The notes beneath the pieces are model-generated. The model saw only the letters and a list, made by a program, of their open reading frames with translations. It did not search any database and was not told where the DNA came from. A program made the translations under genes and the position numbers. From Owenia fusiformis (Eukaryota; Annelida; Polychaeta; Sabellida; Oweniidae): a stretch of DNA of 64,000 bases. Within the stretch, counting starts at the first letter, position 1, and each line of letters begins with the position of its first letter. The stretch is taken from contig CAIIXF020000006.1 in the NCBI GenBank assembly GCA_903813345.2, positions 34,321,524-34,385,523 of the forward strand, in the 5' to 3' direction. Below are positions 1 to 11,515 of this stretch, piece by piece.

Positions 1-1317
1 AAATACTTGGGTTTGACCATAAGTAGTTCAGGTACGTTTAGTAAATCCAAGGACTATCTGTATGACCGAGGATTAAAGGCAATTTATAAAATAAAAAGGT
101 CACTAGGCGATACAAGTTTAAAACCTTCAATAGGAATAAAGATTTTTGAACAATTGGTAGTTCCAATAATCTTATATGGATCTGAAATATGGGGCATGTC
201 GAATTACTTTTCTACAAAAGATTTGAATGAATGGTTTACAAATGGCAGACGATTTCCATCTGAGAAACTTCTGTTATCTTTTTGTAAATATATTCTTAAA
301 GTAAATAAAAAATCAACAAATTTAGCAATTTATGGAGAGCTTGGGAAATACCCACTATATATAAATATATTCAAACAAGCTACTAATTTCTATAATCACA
401 TGTTAAATACGTCATACATCTTATTATCAGAAACACTTACTACATCAAATGACTTATCAAAGATCAACAAGTCATCGTGGATGCTGAATTTTAAAAGTGT
501 AATGGATAAATTAGAGGTAGTATCATTTTCAGGAAATACTCCCAGCAATATCAATAATACTTTAGATGTAAAAGAATATACTATTGACGCATCCGAAGTT
601 GTTTGTAAATCAAAAATTAGTTTTGAAGATTATTGGCGAAATCAATTGAATTCCGACCAATGTCGCAAACTGAATACATACAAAATATTTAAAAGCAATT
701 TCAGGTTCGAACCATATTTAGATTCAATTTCAAATGGGCATTTACGACGAAGTCTAACAAAGTTTCGTATCAGTAACCACAAATTAAAAATAGAAACGGG
801 TAGATACGAACGCCCAAAATTAAAGATCGATGAAAGAATTTGCGAGGTTTGCAATTTAATAGAAAACGAAAAACACATAATGCGTTCATGTAAAAAATAC
901 AGTCTATATAGAAAGAAAATGCTCGATAAACTTGTATCACACGGCAACCCAATTAAACACCTTTTCAACATTGAGGACGATTCACTTTTTTCCAATATTG
1001 TATGTCTTGTGAAAATAAAGAAATTGAAATTGTAGCAGAATTTATTCATAAATGTAATATAACATAGAAGGGTGTGATATATGACATAAACAATGGACGC
1101 GTATCACAATCACCATTCATGTGCTTATCCATGATGCATATTTATTTGTTCATTTATTTACTTATTTATTTATTATGAAGTGTTAATTTTGTGTGTTGTT
1201 ATATATACTGTTTTCTGTTGTATTGATATATTGTAAAATTAGTGTTTACTTTGTGTACACTTAACCTTTTATGGGTATGAATGTGTAATAAAGTTCATAA
1301 ATCTAAAATCTAAATCT
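1..1317 (+). mobile_element. 3' end of a non-LTR retrotransposon (reverse transcriptase C-terminus and 3' tail)
   Basis: The frame is open from base 1 to a stop at 1033-1035, so the element enters from outside the window. It starts with the RT motif KYLGLTISSSG, continues with a thumb-like stretch (VVPIILYGSEIWG), and near residue 280 has a cysteine/histidine cluster (CEVC, then H and C in EKHIMRSC). This order is typical of CR1/jockey-like elements after the catalytic palm. The 3' tail is AT-rich with AATAAA at 1287-1292 and ends in short 'aaatct' repeats (1296-1317), as such elements often do. The catalytic core lies upstream and is not seen. The frame is intact, so this copy is fairly young. 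I cannot name the clade. Confidence 0.85.
1287..1292 (+). terminator. AATAAA poly(A) signal of the retrotransposon
   Basis: Exact AATAAA about 250 bases after the RT stop codon and just before the terminal 'aaatct' repeats. Confidence 0.5.
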
Positions 1318-4300
1318 ATGTCTCTGATCAGATAAATGTAGCCTACTTAGGGTTCTGGTTCCGGTACGGCCGTCAAAGTTGTTTATACAGCGAAACCCCC
1401 GGACCTACAAATAAGACTACGGACAATATCCCCGAACGGACAATAATCTCTATGACACATGGACTGTTCGTTCTCATCTTTTACTTTATTGTAGCCTAAG
1501 AACTTATCGACTGGCCGCCCATGGTTACTTAAAACTCGACAAAATTGCAATTTGCACGGTCCTATATTCTTTCTTACGATGATTGTGTCATGTTATGTAT
1601 GACAATAGCCGCAGATATTTTCCTATCGTTTATCAGATGTATTGCATTCAACTTTGAGTAGCTAGCCACTAGGGAAATTCGAATTTCGCGCCAAAATATA
1701 AACGTTACCATGGCCACCGTTGGACTGAGCTGTTTGCGGTTTATGCAAAAATACACCTTAATGAGTGATAAATGGTGCAAGTGCAATCCACATATATGTG
1801 GATATATATGTTTAATATATAAACAAGGAGCTTAAGCACATGACAAAAAATGCCTCCATTTTAAAAGTAATTGCAAATTATTACATACACCTGTAAGGTG
1901 TAATACTATATCATTTGTTATAGACGCCAGACGCCGAACGCTGGAAAATAGTAATTTCACATTTTTTGGGCAAAGTGACATGGAAAATGTCCGGATGAAA
2001 ATGACCAAACACAAGTGTCAACGTGGATATACGATATAAATCGTAGTTTGATTCTATGAAATTAGGGAATTTCCATGAACTGGCATAAAATGGAATAATG
2101 AGCCTAAAATACAGAGATGTTGAAAGCCCATGATATAAATTAAGACAACTAATTTTGGAAGTGTGATGAAAACTATCACATAAAATGGCATTTCTCACAA
2201 TAGCTACCATGTAATAAAGAAAATGTGACGAGTATCAGAATGGGTTGATATCGCCTAGTTAAAGAACATAAATGTAATCTTCATTCTTCACTCTAGATAT
2301 TGCATAAAATGTCTTTTTCTTCGCGTTTTTTCATTGTATTCCCCTCAGCATCAAAACGAAAGACTTGATTTACCTGGTTTTCGTTTTCTTCTTAGTGCGA
2401 ACTCCAGACCAGTTTATGTTATTCCTTGTCTGCTCGACTCATTTCTGTCATTCTTGGACTTTAAAACACGACCATCTTGTTATTTTCACCAAGGGGGGTA
2501 ATAAGGCCTCAGTAATGTCATGGTAATATAAGGGGTAATGGCAGGGGATAATCTTTATGGCTATGGTCTGGAACCGACAGATAAACACATCAACAGTAAG
2601 AAAAGGATGTAGACTTTTAGAATAACACGGAGAATAGGCTCATGATCTCAATCCGGCGTGATGATGAGGACATTTGAATTGCAGATTTCATTTTCAATAT
2701 TGGAGTAGGCCTCAGCCACAAGGGACCCGCCATCATTTAAAGTGACGTTAACCGAATAAATGCTAAGTACCCACCTAGGCGACGGCGTACTCACATTTTA
2801 GAGAAAAAATAATATTGCATTCAGGAGATTTTTTTAAGAGATCAAATAATTCTACGACTGATGTTATACCTCTGCAAGCGATCATCCTCGAATGAGAAGT
2901 TTCTCAATAGAATCTGTTAGTCCCAGATAGAATACACCAAGACCAGGCCTGCAGCAGGCCTACAAATATGTAAATCTATATAAATGGCTTATAATGTATA
3001 AAATGAAAGGTGTATCGGTTTAAAAGCCTATTAGAGCAATTCCTCTTGGCTGTACGTTTGGCTGTATATATTCCCAATAAATGCGACCACAGTAACTACT
3101 ATTGAGGCAATCAAAGCCTTACATGCTTTTTAATGACAGGATTAATGGAATTACGTAATTAGGCCAGAGATAAAAGATTGGATTTGACGCTATTCATCAT
3201 AAGGAGCTGTGAATTGAATTTGATGTAGGGACTAGCAGCTAGTATAGATACAGATAACCCTACGGCTAATACATCTGGAGATTTTGGATTGATTTCTTGG
3301 ATTAAAGCGAATTACGAGAAATGACAGCTTAGGAATAATAATCATTCTATATTATCAATTGAGAGGTAAGTTTGTCAGATTTATTTTAAATCATCTTCCG
3401 AACGCAAGGCTCCAGATAACATCTACTACGTTCCTTCCTACGAGATATAGTACGAGTTCTGTAGGCATGTTGGGAGGATGTCCATAACAGACTTTCCTGC
3501 TTTGCGCTCGAAAGAAATGTTATGGGCTGTGGGACCAAAGAATGTCTGATATCTTGTTACCTTGAAAAACAGAGTAGGTGAATCTCAGTTTAAAAGAAAC
3601 AAAAACAAATACTGGAAATCGAAATATCTAAATTGGTCGCACTTTGGATTTAGAATAGTGAAAGCTAAGATTATCCCTCGGAAGGGTGTATGAACAATGC
3701 TTCTCCGATATGTTGGTTTCAGCTTCCTTTGATCACCGCAAAATAATTCTTTGATATCAATTTTGTGAATCACGATCACGGTGAAAAAAGCAAGCGCAAA
3801 AGAAATATCAAAATGTAACTGTATGGACGAAGCTTTTTTTAAGAAACTATTGAAAGGGAAAACGGGAAAGATGAGAAAAATAAATTAATCAGCACAAATA
3901 TCAGTCACGAATTTCAAGGGATTTACAGTTGTATCTTGTAAAACGCATGGGTATCATTTAGTCAGGTGTTTATTTCAAGAAAATGACAGAGATCGTTTCC
4001 ACACACCGGTCTACCTTTTAACCTTCAATACAAAGTATGAGACCTTCATAATTTCAGAAAAGGGTACAACCGAATCGATGCGAATATATCCTAACATAGA
4101 AACCGTTGCTGGCTTGCAATTTGTAATTATCCAAGAGGATGAGATTCTCTAAATTGCATTGTTCAGTAAAGCTTGAAGAACAATCATTTTCTATTTATTG
4201 GAGTCCAAATGTTGCTAAGTCAATGAAACCTTGTGATGCCTCAGGGACATCTTAATTGACTTATAACGTGTGTAATTTTGAGATAAATCAATTTATTGCA

Positions 4301-4410
4301 TATTACATGATCAATGTTTCGCTTCCTTTAATTTTTCTTTTAACACGTCATAACTCATAAAGACACATTTTCATCGTAACATTTTCCAAATCAGTCTCAT
4401 ACTTGATATA
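1318..4410. other. No gene recognised
   Basis: AT-rich sequence. No open frame here resembles a protein I know, and I see no convincing exon. A donor-like site (gag|gtaagt) lies near 3365 but has no coding sequence before it. Part of the stretch may be intron of the gene whose last exon is at 6215. Confidence 0.4.
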
Positions 4411-4866
4411 ACACAGGGTACGTACCAAATTAAGTGTGACAGTTGAACGCGCAGGGTAAGGTACAACACGAGGGTGATGAGCAAACTCATGTTTTAATTG
4501 ATTTAGAAAGATCTGGTCTAGTTTCTACACGGTGGGTATAGTCTGTCACGTGACTTTAGTTTTCGTATGTGGGCGTTTGACTCATTTCTAGATATTTTAG
4601 ACATAACGCGCGGGTATATGATCGATGCCTCGTACGATATAACGCAAATTCAAATTCCTTGTGTTGTAACTAAGTTACTGCGCGTTATACCTTATACTAT
4701 ATTCGGTGTGGTGTCGGTTTAGCTATGAAATTCACTGTCGAGTTCACTATCCCTGATCTTTCTAAAATGATGAAAAATCAGTCTGCTAAAATTTCATCAC
4801 CCTCGTGTTGCACGACCTTATCCCGCGCGTTCACTACCACGCTTAATTTGGTACAGTCCCTGTGTA
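4411..4866. mobile_element. Imperfect fold-back element
   Basis: Bases 4411-4513 reappear as an imperfect reverse complement at 4755-4866. Shared blocks are CATCACCCTCGTGTTG, GCGCGTTCA, CTTAATTTGGTAC and GATCTTTCTAAA. About 240 bases separate the arms. No transposase is visible. A small non-autonomous element is the simplest reading. A 67-codon open frame at 4725-4928 lies across the right arm and is probably incidental. Confidence 0.6.
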
Positions 4867-6214
4867 TAGGCTTAATGTGTTCCCACATTGTGGGATCCAC
4901 AGCTAGTACCATCTACAGTTTTAGATAAGAGACTGAGATGAATCAGAATGTGCTCTTGTATTGCATCAACCCATGTTTTCCTTAATATAAGGTGCACTAA
5001 CATTCCTTCAATTTTCTAGCTTACTAAGTGATCCCAAAAGACCAATAGAGTAGCTTGTATGTATTAGATATTGTTGAATGTGAGCCAATGTAATAGATTG
5101 AACCAATTGTGAGCTATATAGGGAATAAAAATCGAAACAGAATGGAAGGATAAATGGAAGGATAAATTCCATTCTGGTGAAATTAACCATATAACACTAT
5201 GACTCGATGTGTTACAAGATCACCGTGTCATGTAACAAGAAGCCACGTTTTCAAGTTTTAATTTTAGTCTAAAGACTTTTTGATTTCTGATTTAATGATA
5301 TAATTTTGTATGATTTCAATTTTGTCAATGATCTTACCGCATAACTCTTTCTTTATAGTGGATTTCATGTAGTTTAATTACGTATTCTATTGTTTAAAAC
5401 ACATGTCTTACCAATATTTGACTTCAAATAAATGAATAAACGCAAGGAGCGCACGCGCCTCGAACTCACGACCTCGTGACGACAATAGTATTGACAATAT
5501 TATCACATCACACGCCATGAAGAGTGTTGAGCATCCCAAAAGAACTGAGGCAACTCTAAGTAACAATAACAAGGCCATGTGCCTGATTGCCGATTCTCAC
5601 AAAATTTAGTCTTGCTTCAAGACCCATTATCTACTGGACTGAACTGACAATTGTTCAACTGACAAATGCGTCACAAGGTCTTGTAGCTAAACTACACAAA
5701 ATCAATCCCCAGCGCAATGAAAATTTTGATTTTGAAATTTCATTCTTAGTGTATTTTTGTACACTTATACTCAGTATTCCCTTTCGATGATTATTCATAT
5801 CACTTGTTTTCTTGACAAATTAATGATACCACCTCGCATATCCTGTTTCGTCTTCAAACGAGACAAAGATAACGAACGATACTAATGTATCTTCAGATCA
5901 GAAGATCCCTGCTGCATTGCAATGCGTCAGTAAGTGCGCCTCTCCTAATACAAATCACGGCAAATATAGATGTAAATCTACTAAAATGCAATCAACTAGA
6001 GACAAGGAAACAGTTTGAGGAAGCTGAGATATTTTGTAAAATGGATTGAGTTATTTAGGCCATTGTGTTATATTTGTTAAGAATATAGGGTAATTTATTT
6101 TACTGATCCCTTGAATGCATTGTGAGGCAAAAAATATTATGTCGCCAACCAACAGTGAATGGAAGGCGAAGACATACTTTTTAATGCCTGTCCAATCTCA
6201 TCTCTGCATTTCAG
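4867..6214. other. No gene recognised; probable intron of the next feature
   Basis: Nothing coding recognised. The stretch ends in a good 3' splice site (tctctgcatttcag) at 6201-6214, so at least its end is probably intron. Confidence 0.4.
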
Positions 6215-6553
6215 GAAGGCTTGGTGTTCAACGGTTGTACAACGGTTGACTACATCATGGAAATAAACGAAACCCTTGTACCAACTATAGCAGAGGATGA
6301 TCCCGTTCTCGAAGATCCAGACATCCCCGGGGCACCTCCTTGGAACTACGTCCTTCCGTTCATAGGAATGATAGCCATCATTTGCATAGGGGTACTCTCA
6401 ACAATGTATTATCTTAACTCGAGAAAAACTGATAAAAACGACAACGAGCCACCGGACTCTGATGGCGATGATCACGATGATGGCCATAGTGATGGCGCTG
6501 ATTCGGACAGTGATCAACAAGAGGCCCAAAATGTCGCCTCTACAAGCATATGA
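6215..6553 (+). CDS. Last exon of a single-pass membrane protein, partial
   Basis: The exon starts after a pyrimidine-rich acceptor ending in AG at 6213-6214, is open for 112 codons and stops at 6551-6553. The peptide begins with a likely extracellular part holding one cysteine and an N-glycosylation sequon (NETL), then an acidic proline-rich stalk (EDDPVLEDPDIPG), one membrane span at exon residues about 45-67, a short basic stop-transfer (NSRKTDK), and an acidic Asp/Ser/His-rich cytoplasmic tail of about 40 residues. This is a type I topology. I do not recognise the family; the ectodomain exons would decide it and I could not find them upstream. AATAAA at 6844-6849 may end the transcript. 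Confidence 0.55.
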   Translation, partial: EGLVFNGCTTVDYIMEINETLVPTIAEDDPVLEDPDIPGAPPWNYVLPFIGMIAIICIGVLSTMYYLNSRKTDKNDNEPPDSDGDDHDDGHSDGADSDSDQQEAQNVASTSI

Positions 6554-6786
6554 TCTTGATTATTATTTGAAATGATGCAATGAAATGGACTAGCGTGTAT
6601 GATATTTTATTATACACTCCACAAGTTTCCACGGACGTTTTCATTGGATAGCAAAACCCTTTCAACGTTTGAATCTTAATTTTATTCCTTACATCGCTCT
6701 GAAATTGACGCAAAATCTGATGATTACTTAAATCGTCAAACATATTTACAGGCTTTTATAAGTGGTCCAAAATGAGACATCGGTTT

Positions 6787-7420
6787 GTCAAACTTATGGA
6801 GGAGAGCGTACATAAGTTAAAAGGAACAAGATCGAAGATACTCAATAAACTCTAACTTCTACATGTAAGCTGCGCGTGACTTACGGTCTGTGTCGACAAT
6901 CTTTTCTAGATCTGATATCATCATAATGTGTTAAATACACCGCAAGTAATTGTCGAATCTTATACTTGGTATAATGCATCCTTGCCATTCGAAGTAACGA
7001 TAACGTTAGACTCAATCAACTTGAGTTCTTCTGAGATAATGAGGATTTTTTATCTATCCCCTAATGATATCCCCATGTTAAGTACCACCCTTACTGAAAT
7101 CCTCATTATCTCAGAAAAACTCAAATTGATTTGGTTTCAACAAGTAGAATGTTTTTGATATTAACTCTTGACTTGTCCCATTGGTTAACATGGGAATGCC
7201 GATTTTCATCAAATTTGTCATCAATTTTCCACCTATTGTAATTGAGGAAAAAATTGAGAAAATTTGGAGGTATTGGAAATAAAGTCAAATTACGTTTTTA
7301 TTAATGGTATAAGTATTTTCATCGCAGGCTAAGTAAATAAAAATTCAAAGTTAAAGAGGCATTAACACTTAGTTCAATGGGGAAGCTAAGGTTGCCAAAC
7401 TTATGGAGGGGAGTGTACAT
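6787..7420. repeat. Two direct repeats (26 bp) enclosing a hairpin
   Basis: The phrase CAAACTTATGGAG with similar flanks occurs at about 6788-6815 and again at about 7393-7418 in the same direction. Between them lies a hairpin: 7019-7050 (TTCTGAGATAATGAGGATTT) pairs with 7098-7130. The 12-base core CCAAACTTATGG also occurs, reversed, inside the micro-palindrome at 8426. No coding sequence is visible. Confidence 0.5.
6844..6849 (+). terminator. Candidate poly(A) signal for the membrane protein
   Basis: Exact AATAAA about 290 bases after the stop codon at 6553 on the same strand. Confidence 0.35.
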
Positions 7421-7452
7421 GATAAAACTTGACGGATGTTGCATGTTTAACT

Positions 7453-7944
7453 CACTGGTGATCCGCTCGATTACCCTGGTTTCGGTAACAAAATGTCGGA
7501 ACGTCGAAGGTACGATTTTTCTTTTTTCCCTATTTCACGCGTTGTAGGCAGAATCCCCACGACGTTTTTTCTCACAAACGTGTATCAGTATCATATGTTT
7601 TAGAAAATGTACATATTTGCAAAAATAGCTCCGAAGACAACAGAATCGTAAATTTAATTCCTGAAACGTTTTGGGTTAAAAGCGCAGATCTTAACTGTTT
7701 TTCGAAATACCGTTTCTGTAACTTAAGTGAGGAATTAAATCGACGATTCTGTTGTCTCCCAAACTATTTGTTCGCAAATGTGTACATTTTCTTAAAGATA
7801 TGTTACTGATTCACGTTTGTATTAAAAAAGTCGTGAGAATTCTGCCTACAAGGTGTGAAATAAGGAAAAAAGAAAAATCGTAGCTTCGATGTTCCGACAT
7901 TTTGTTACCGAAACGAACCAAATTAATCAAGTGGATCACCAGTG
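7453..7944. mobile_element. Near-complete palindromic MITE of about 490 bp
   Basis: The two halves are reverse complements over roughly 200 bases each. Termini are CACTGGTGATCC at 7453 and GGATCACCAGTG ending at 7944. Further matching blocks are TCGGTAACAAAATGTCGGAAC, the purine/pyrimidine tract around 7517-7540, GGCAGAAT, and a central CGATTCTGTTGTC. No open frame of note is present. The flanks TAACT (left) and TAGCT (right) could be a decayed 5-bp target duplication. A non-autonomous DNA transposon is the natural reading. Confidence 0.8.
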
Positions 7945-8117
7945 TAGCTGCTGTAGTCTCGTTCTTCAATCATTCTAACCAATAAACAAATCTCTATAAA
8001 ACATTGCCTAAAATCTTGGAGATGACATTATCACATAAACAATGGAGGAGTTTCTATATAGCTTTTGAAATCTCGCTGTTTTGTAAACTGGCCGTACAAT
8101 TCAATTGTAACCATTTT

Positions 8118-8164
8118 GATTGGACCATGGGCTTTCAGTTAGAGTTGAAAGCCCATGATTGGAC
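8118..8164. mobile_element. Micro-palindrome insertion 1 with 8-bp target duplication
   Basis: A 31-base palindrome (8126-8156, outer arms CATGGGCTTTCA and TGAAAGCCCAT) lies between two perfect copies of GATTGGAC (8118-8125 and 8157-8164). Removing it with one flank copy leaves an uninterrupted sequence. Sister copies are at 8426 and 39541. The CA start and 7-8 bp duplication would fit P- or hAT-type integration. Confidence 0.75.
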
Positions 8165-8243
8165 CAATAAAATTGGACAAGGTTTAATTGTGCCAAATAT
8201 GACTTCAAGTTTAAACCCATGCTGAATGACTGAGTTATGAACT

Positions 8244-8275
8244 TTTTTGGAGTTACCCTTTTTGGCTCACCCTGT
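8244..8275 (-). repeat. Single transposon end of the TACAGGGTG type
   Basis: Read on the minus strand the sequence starts TACAGGGTGAGCCAAAAAGG. It resembles the termini at 25145 and 46856. I did not find a partner end. Confidence 0.4.
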
Positions 8276-8417
8276 ATTTAATAGACGTTAAAGCATAGTT
8301 AATATGCCATCTTAATTGTTTGTGGAACGTTCTGAAACTTCGATATTCTCCTATTGAAATAAAAGATGTCGCATCCTGATTCCGAAACACCATCTTTTTT
8401 TATTGCACACTGTTATT

Positions 8418-8463
8418 GGTAACAGCATGGGCTCCATAAGTTTGGTAGAGCCCATGGTAACAG
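8418..8463. mobile_element. Micro-palindrome insertion 2 with 8-bp target duplication
   Basis: A 30-base insert (8426-8455) begins CATGGGCTC and ends GAGCCCAT. It is flanked by perfect GGTAACAG repeats at 8418-8425 and 8456-8463. Its interior differs from the other two copies and contains CCATAAGTTTGG. Confidence 0.75.
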
Positions 8464-8755
8464 CTATGACAACATTTAAAACAATATTTTCTCGCATGTT
8501 TGCAGTTTATACACGTTTATACAACATAACCTCGGTAGATAAGAAATAATATAAAACTGTTTTTTAAAAGAAATTACCACTTTATTTTCTAATATAGTGC
8601 TAGTAGTCTACATGTAGCTACATGTACAAGCCCTTGTGAACTCCCACTATACACACCTCCTGTGTGAGAAGGTGTGTAGTCAAGTTGTTGAGGGGCGGGG
8701 GAGGTAAGAGAGGCTCTGCAAGTATCACAATGACTACTGGGCTATTATATGTTGA

Positions 8756-8932
8756 TGCCGGTGTAAAAGGGTAGGAGGTCCTATCAAATTATGGTCCTAC
8801 TCTCCTATGATTTATATGGTGACCTAAATACAACTCTTTCCCTCATTATCTTATACGCAATCAGGGCCAGTAAGGGCCGTTAAGAAAGGGGACCATAATC
8901 CCTGGGGGACCATCATTTCTTTCACACCGGTA
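8756..8932. mobile_element. Short inverted-repeat element
   Basis: Left arm 8756-8800 (GCCGGTGTAAAAG, then ATTATGGTCC) pairs with right arm 8886-8932 (GGACCATAAT, then CTTTCACACCGGT). The loop is about 85 bases. It abuts the large fold-back element that follows. Confidence 0.6.
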
Positions 8933-8939
8933 TAAATTT

Positions 8940-10420
8940 ATGGTTTGCCATCCTACCCTATGTATGCACGTGTTGTTTACGGGTGTGTAGGCGTTAATTA
9001 CGCCCGTGTAGACGTGAAATTACGCCCGTGCAGACGTAATTTACGCCCGTGTAGGCGTTAATTACGCCCGTGAAGGCGTTAATTACGCCCGTTAAGAAGT
9101 GAATTCTATACGCGTTAAAACAAATACAGGTGTAAACTAACGGCGTTAAAATGTTCAATAGCGGGCGTCAAGACATTATCTAACACCCGTTGAAAATCAT
9201 CTATACGCCCGTCGAGTTCATTTTAGCGCCGTGAATTATGAACCAATCAGCATCTTGCTTACAATATGATACAATGTATTCTAGCTAAAAGTGCAACTCC
9301 AAGATCCTTGTGCAAGTTAATAATTAACATACTCATTATTGTGCCAGGAACAACTGTAATTGCAATTGAAGGCATATTATGAAATATTATTTCTTTTCTG
9401 GGTATCTCGGTGCACTATTTGTGCAAATGCGAAAGATGTACATCATTTATTAAATGAGTTATGTATTCCTGGAAATAACATCTGACTATAAAGACGGCTG
9501 CATAAAGATTCCAAAAAGTACACATTTCCCTTACACCAAAGAACATATGTTGGCTAGGTATATAGGCTCATCTGACATTTTCAGTACATTTTCAAAAAAT
9601 GCCAGATCTGCAGGATATAGCTTTAGTCTTGAGTCAATTTGCAGTTGATCAGATACTATAATTCTAGTATCTGAACACATCCTTTAGAGGGATACATTAG
9701 CGATCTGACTGTATAGTGAGACTGTAAGCTGCAATGCGTGTGAGCTTAATAAGTCCCTACCTCTGAAGCCGACGCCTAGATTGGAGAATTATCAAAAAAT
9801 CATCGTATTTAGACACCAAACATGTATACCTTCTCAAAATATTCTACAATTTTGTCGTTTCTACAATGGGTGTTGATAACTGCCAACACAGTACACGTCT
9901 CTTCAATTTGCCTTTTAATATAATTTGCTCTAAAAATCGAATAGTTCTTTGGTTAATCTAGTTCAATCTTGAACGAATATTTAAGGACCTCAGTTGCAAT
10001 GCAACACACTAAAATGTAAGCAGGCTTCTGATTGTTATTTACTTGCGCAATTAAGGATCTTGGAGTTGCTCTTTTAGCAAGGATGCATTAAATCATTATG
10101 TAAGTAAGGTTCTGATTGGTTCATAATTTACGGCGCTAAGAATAAACTCGACGGGCGTGAAGATGTTTCTCAGCGCGTGTAAAATAACCGTCTTAACGCC
10201 CGTAATTAATAATTTTAACGCCGTGAGTTCACGCCTGTAAATGTTTTCTGAACGCCCGTAGAATTTACTTCTTCACGGGCGTAATTTACGCCTACACAGG
10301 CGTAATTTTTCGTCTGCACGGGCGTAATTTTACATCTACGAGCGTAATTAACGCCTACACACCCGTTAACTACACGTGCATTCTTTGGGCGGGTAAGCTA
10401 ACCATAAATATCACTATAAA
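8940..10420. mobile_element. Large fold-back element with internal tandem repeats in both arms
   Basis: About 390 bases at the left (8940-9330) return as a reverse complement at the right (10035-10420). The outermost matching blocks are ATTTATGGTT and ATGCACGTGTNGTTNACGGG. Each arm carries several copies of a roughly 22-base unit built on TACGCCCGTGTAGGCGTTAAT (8985-9095 and 10265-10370). The inner arm ends share CTAAAAGNGCAACTCCAAGATCC. The 700-base middle has only a 64-codon open frame (9454-9648) of no recognisable family. Long terminal inverted repeats made of short tandem repeats are the mark of fold-back (FB/Galileo-like) transposons. Confidence 0.8.
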
Positions 10421-11515
10421 TGCCGTATTACCGAACGAACAAACAAATAAGCAAATCATCACTTATTATTGTCATTTGTCGCTGGACGACACTCCTATCT
10501 TACTTTATGTTCTCAATGTCTGTAAGTCTAAAAGTTTAAGGTCGCACTTCGAGTTTCAGTGTTCTTCTGTTGTTGTTATCTCTTTCTATATGTAAGTGTG
10601 TTATTGATAATGAATGAAGGCAGTACATGTTCCTATTGTTTAAAGACAAATATACAACTTTGTAAATATTTCAAATAGGTGTATCTCATGTACAATTGAA
10701 CGCACACTCGCCTACAAAAGAATGATAACTAATTTCAGGTGATTTTCGATTCCTGGAGGTAAAATGTCTTTTGGGCCATTCTCTATCTGAAAATGGTGGA
10801 AGTGGACGAAAGGGGGACATATAAAGATTTAATATAATGCATGCATGTCAATAGTTATACAGACCAGCAATTAAGTCCTATAAGATTATGATTAGTTCTA
10901 GCTGCTTCATAGTCCTAGGGACTAGATCTAGAGCTTACCATATAAGCTAAGCCAACCCTACACAATGTCGCGTTTCTCTAATATCAAAAGTTCATCTATC
11001 ACTGATGCAAGCATCGTGATAAACCATGACATCTCATTTCTTCTCAGCCCTGAAACAGAAAGATGCTATGAGTATCAGAATGGATACAAGTATTAATGTA
11101 TTCCGTGACACAAATAAAGCAGGGATTATTATTGCCCTAATTATTGTCCCATTTTATTAAGCCTGGGCACACACTCCCGATTATATGTATGTAAGTTTGT
11201 GAGAAAATTATAAAAAGATAACCCAAAATGATTACGTTTAACCACGATCGGAGGTGTGGCCAACCTTTTGAAGAAGACTGTATATTCATGTAATCATCAG
11301 CATTCCCACACTGACCAAGGCCTACTAGTGTTAAGGGTAAGATGTTATGGTCTAATTCGAAGAAATTAATAACTTTAATCTAAAATCGAATTAAACCAGT
11401 AAAACGACGAATTATTGCTCAGGCTATAATCAGTGACAATTGAGAGAAGTGTCACACGAATCTTCCAAACATTTCAAAAAGAAATTGACGACATACGGTA
11501 TCTAAACATTTTATC
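10421..11515. other. Upstream region of the MFS transporter gene
   Basis: No gene recognised. It should contain the promoter and 5' leader of the gene starting at 11516, but I see no clear TATA box. A 13-base palindrome AGTCCTAGGGACT lies near 10910. Confidence 0.35.

Noticed and set aside
642-1049. 135-codon minus-strand frame
   Set aside because: It is the antisense of the reverse transcriptase coding region, with low-complexity composition and no recognisable domain.
8985-9095. Regularly spaced repeats considered as a CRISPR array
   Set aside because: Units are directly adjacent, diverged and inverted in the other arm. The context is eukaryotic and transposon-like, and there are no spacers.
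9454-9648. 64-codon frame inside the fold-back element, considered as a transposase remnant
   Set aside because: Too short, no catalytic motif and no similarity I could recognise.
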